Source: Pseudomonas jessenii
GTDB taxonomy: Bacteria > Pseudomonadota > Gammaproteobacteria > Pseudomonadales > Pseudomonadaceae
Length of the DNA: 64,000 nt
Reading direction: 5' to 3'
Assembly (NCBI RefSeq): GCF_002236115.1
Contig: NZ_NIWT01000004.1
Span: forward strand, 558,001-622,000
This document shows, in pieces, positions 61,979 to 64,000 of this stretch. The notes under the pieces are model-generated. The model worked only from the letters and a program-made list of their open reading frames with translations, searched no databases and was not told the origin of the DNA. Positions within the stretch are counted from its first letter, which is position 1. Every line of letters starts with the position of its first letter. The position numbers and the translations under genes are program-made.

Positions 61979-62365
61979 CTAACCGCTGTGCTCTACCGGA
62001 CGCCAGCCATGGCGCTGAATATCAACACGATTATTCAGGACACTGATGCCCTCCATGCGTAATCGTGCGCGCTGCTCATCGCCCGAAGGGCTGCCGACCG
62101 GCAGGCTGATACGCCCGTTCGCGCCCAGAACACGGTGCCAGGGCAACTTGCTGTCGCCGGGCAGTTGACTGAGTGTGCGCCCGACCCAGCGGGCGGCGCG
62201 ACCCAGTCCTGCGAGCTCGGCCAACTGGCCGTAGCTGACGACTTTGCCCTCGGGTACTTGTGCCAGCGTCAAATACAGCGCCGTGCGTCGGATTTGCGCT
62301 GCGCTCTCGGGGTCTTCGGTTGGATCGGTCACGTCCGTCAGTCCTGAAGAAGATTGCCTTACCAC
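61979..62365 (-). CDS. Alkyltransferase-like (Atl) MGMT-family protein
   Basis: A GTG start gives 128 residues; a shorter start at an internal GTG is possible. The fold blocks VPEGKVVSYGQLAELAGLGRAARWVGRTL and LPWHRVLGANGRI match the MGMT DNA-binding domain, but the active-site Cys of PCHRV is replaced by Trp (PWHRV). Such Atl proteins bind O6-alkylguanine without repair and hand it to nucleotide excision repair. Confidence 0.85.
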   Translation of the reverse strand: MVRQSSSGLTDVTDPTEDPESAAQIRRTALYLTLAQVPEGKVVSYGQLAELAGLGRAARWVGRTLSQLPGDSKLPWHRVLGANGRISLPVGSPSGDEQRARLRMEGISVLNNRVDIQRHGWRPVEHSG

Positions 62366-62495
62366 CTGTAGAGTAATTCCTGCGCAGGAAGTTGAGAAAT
62401 GAACTCAACAGAAATAGTCGGGTCAGTCCTTGTCAGGGCATTGTTCCTACGGATAATGCCGACTTTTCTCGCAAGCCTGAGCCTGTATTTTGTTT

Positions 62496-63503
62496 ATGTT
62501 GTCCAGATCCCTGCTGTGTCTCGCCGTCCTTGGCGCATCCTCTCCCTTGTTGGCCGATACCGTGTGGTTGAAGAACGGTGACAAGCTGAGCGGCAAGATC
62601 ACGCTGTTCGATGGCGGAAAGCTGCTGATCCAGACCGAGTACGCCGGTGCGGTGACGATCGACTGGAAACAGGTCAAGACCCTGGACAGCGATCAGGAGT
62701 TGCTGGTCAAGCAGGATGCCTACAGTGGTGAGAAAGCCAAATCGTTGAAAGCGGCGGACGACGGCAAGGTCACGCTGGCCAACGGCGAGGGACCGAAGAC
62801 GGTCGAACTGGCGAGCATCCAGCAGATTCTCAAGCCAAAACCGGTGGTCGAGGATCTGGTGTGGAAAGGCAACGTCGATGTCGCGCTGGATTATCAGCGG
62901 GCGGAAAACGACACCGATGACTACGACATCGACTTCAAGACCAGTGCGCGACACGGGCGCTGGCGGCACACCGCTGAAGGTGAGTACAACCGTGAGTTCC
63001 AGGACGACGTGGTGACCACGGACAACTGGCGGGCGGAATACTCCATCGACCGATTCCTGACCGAGCAATGGTTCTGGCAGGGGCGCCTGGTCTACAAACG
63101 CGACAAGGTCGAAGACCTTTCCCGTCAACGCACCGTCGGTACCGGTCCCGGCTATCAGTTCTGGGATAACGAACTCGGGGCGTTCTCCCTGGGCTCGCTG
63201 GTCAACCGCACGGACTATGAATTCTCCGATGGCAGCGAGGAAAATTTCTACGCCTTGGCCATGAAGTGGGACTACAACCGCTACCTGATCGGCAAACGTG
63301 TCGAGTTCTTCACCAATGGTGAGGTCGGCAAGCCGCTGTCGGGCGTGGCCGACTACGCGCTCGATGCCGAGATGGGGTTGCGCTACAAGGTGACTGACTG
63401 GGCTTCGCTGAACCTGAAGGCGGAACGCGATATCATCAGCGGCGCCGACGATGCGGATCTGGACAAGACACGCTACACCGCAGGGTTTGGCGTGACCTGG
63501 TAA
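62496..63503 (+). CDS. DUF481 family outer-membrane-type protein
   Basis: ATG 62496 gives 335 residues with a signal peptide (SLLCLAVLGASSPLLA, cleavage near 20). An N-terminal domain with DTVWLKNGDKLSGKITLFDGG precedes a DUF481 beta-rich part (about 110-335) whose strands end in GFGVTW, an outer-membrane type C-terminus. Function is unknown; a salt-induced outer membrane role is suggested for relatives. No clear ribosome site is seen. Confidence 0.85.
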   Translation: MLSRSLLCLAVLGASSPLLADTVWLKNGDKLSGKITLFDGGKLLIQTEYAGAVTIDWKQVKTLDSDQELLVKQDAYSGEKAKSLKAADDGKVTLANGEGPKTVELASIQQILKPKPVVEDLVWKGNVDVALDYQRAENDTDDYDIDFKTSARHGRWRHTAEGEYNREFQDDVVTTDNWRAEYSIDRFLTEQWFWQGRLVYKRDKVEDLSRQRTVGTGPGYQFWDNELGAFSLGSLVNRTDYEFSDGSEENFYALAMKWDYNRYLIGKRVEFFTNGEVGKPLSGVADYALDAEMGLRYKVTDWASLNLKAERDIISGADDADLDKTRYTAGFGVTW

Positions 63504-63510
63504 CAGCATC

Positions 63511-63577
63511 AAAAGATCGCCGCCTTCGACAGCGCCTGCGGGGGCAACCCGGGAGCTGTCGAAGGCGGCGATCTTTT
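63511..63577 (+). terminator. Long hairpin terminator after DUF481 gene
   Basis: A 23-bp perfect stem (63511-63533 with 63555-63577) and 21-base loop end in a T-run. The arm sequence GATCGCCGCCTTCGACAGC is like a common Pseudomonas REP-type terminator. Confidence 0.88.
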
Positions 63578-63603
63578 TTGTGTGGACAAAACACCCGCCC
63601 ACA

Positions 63604-63635
63604 AAAAAGCCCCGCTGTTGAGGGCGGGGCTTTTT
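63604..63635. terminator. Terminator of the cold-shock gene
   Basis: Stem AAAAAGCCCCGC / GCGGGGCTTTTT with an 8-base loop works on both strands and lies 17 bases after the csp stop. Confidence 0.88.
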
Positions 63636-63652
63636 ACTAAAGCAAGTACAAG

Positions 63653-63862
63653 TTAGATAACTTGAACTTCTTCAGCTTGCATGCCTTTCTGACCGCGGGT
63701 AGCGATGAAAGAAACCTGTTGGCCTTCTTTCAGGCTTTTGAAGCCGTCAGACTGGATAGCTTTGAAGTGAACGAACAGGTCGTCACCGGATTGTGGAGTG
63801 ATGAAGCCGAAGCCTTTTTCATCGTTGAACCACTTAACGGTACCGGTTTGGCGATTAGACAT
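63653..63862 (-). CDS. CspA-family cold-shock protein
   Basis: This 69-residue single OB-fold protein has RNP1 KGFGFI (about 16-21) and RNP2 LFVHF (about 29-33), with the start [13 protein letters not shown]. It binds single-stranded RNA as a chaperone. The ATG follows AAGGAG. At least 135 bases of 5' leader up to the window edge could hold the long regulatory UTR usual for csp genes, but I see no distinct element. Confidence 0.95.
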   Translation of the reverse strand: MSNRQTGTVKWFNDEKGFGFITPQSGDDLFVHFKAIQSDGFKSLKEGQQVSFIATRGQKGMQAEEVQVI

Positions 63863-64000
63863 GGTGTAACTCCTTGAACAAAGATAACTGCGACTCAGGA
63901 AGAACCCTGGCCGAGACTGAGTGCAAAGAGCAGGAAAAATTCTTGTAGATGGTTGGATCGAAATTCAACATATCGTGTAGAGATTCTCAGTGACACAAGC

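Overview
The window looks like a Pseudomonas chromosome of the fluorescens group. RecA (352 aa), RecX, CinA, RhlG, the FinR/Fpr pair, ErdR, Kup, RimO, MprF, DinB, ProS and AmpG are all Pseudomonas-like. REPIN-type repeats (inverted pairs of GTAGGAGCNNGC-like and GTGGGAGCGNGC-like REPs) sit in many intergenic gaps. The replicon end is not in view, and both window edges cut through continuous sequence.

Positions 1-25.4 kb are the replication end and the complete late region of a prophage, all on the + strand. From left to right it holds the C-terminus of a primase/helicase, a repeat-rich non-coding stretch that may be the phage origin, a Q-like antiterminator, a holin, a lambda-type packaging and head module (Nu1, GpA, gpW, portal, ClpP-like protease, D, E, FII, Z), a P2-type contractile tail module (V, W, J, I, fibre, chaperone, sheath, tube, E, E', tape measure, U, X, D), then GH19 endolysin and Rz/Rz1. 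A DNA adenine methylase with its own LexA box closes this block. The virus would be a myovirus with a lambda-like head. Its integrase and repressor side lies left of the window.

Positions 25.4-33.5 kb are an accessory island of lower GC. It carries a 200-bp array of 25 octamers, a broken minus-strand gene, a 1349-aa XRE + Mrr-type nuclease + STAND-like ATPase + helical-repeat protein (the best candidate for a new antiphage system), a DUF3775-like gene, an immunity-like TPR/secreted pair, small unknown genes, and three copies of a GGGCAAAA-N-GGGCAA motif that may mark old integration boundaries.

Positions 33.6-35.05 kb hold a self-cleaving (LexA/CI-type) repressor, ATGC-N6-GCAT operators on both sides of it, and a second holin paralogous to the prophage holin. 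No tail or lysis genes follow before cinA. This reads as the control end of a tailocin locus whose structural genes are gone.

Positions 35.1-64 kb are core chromosome: the cinA-recA-recX SOS cluster with a LexA box, a LOG-family protein, a PA3611-like secreted protein, a DTW tRNA-modifying enzyme, erdR, dgkA, the divergent finR/fpr pair, trmO, rhlG, rRNA pseudouridine synthase, rimO, kup, the mprF plus VirJ-like hydrolase operon, two tandem initiator tRNA-Met genes, dinB with a LexA box, proS, ampG, an Atl-like MGMT homologue, a DUF481 protein and a cold-shock protein. DNA damage links several parts: RecA would trigger cleavage of the 33.8-kb repressor and relieve LexA at recA, dinB and probably the phage methylase.
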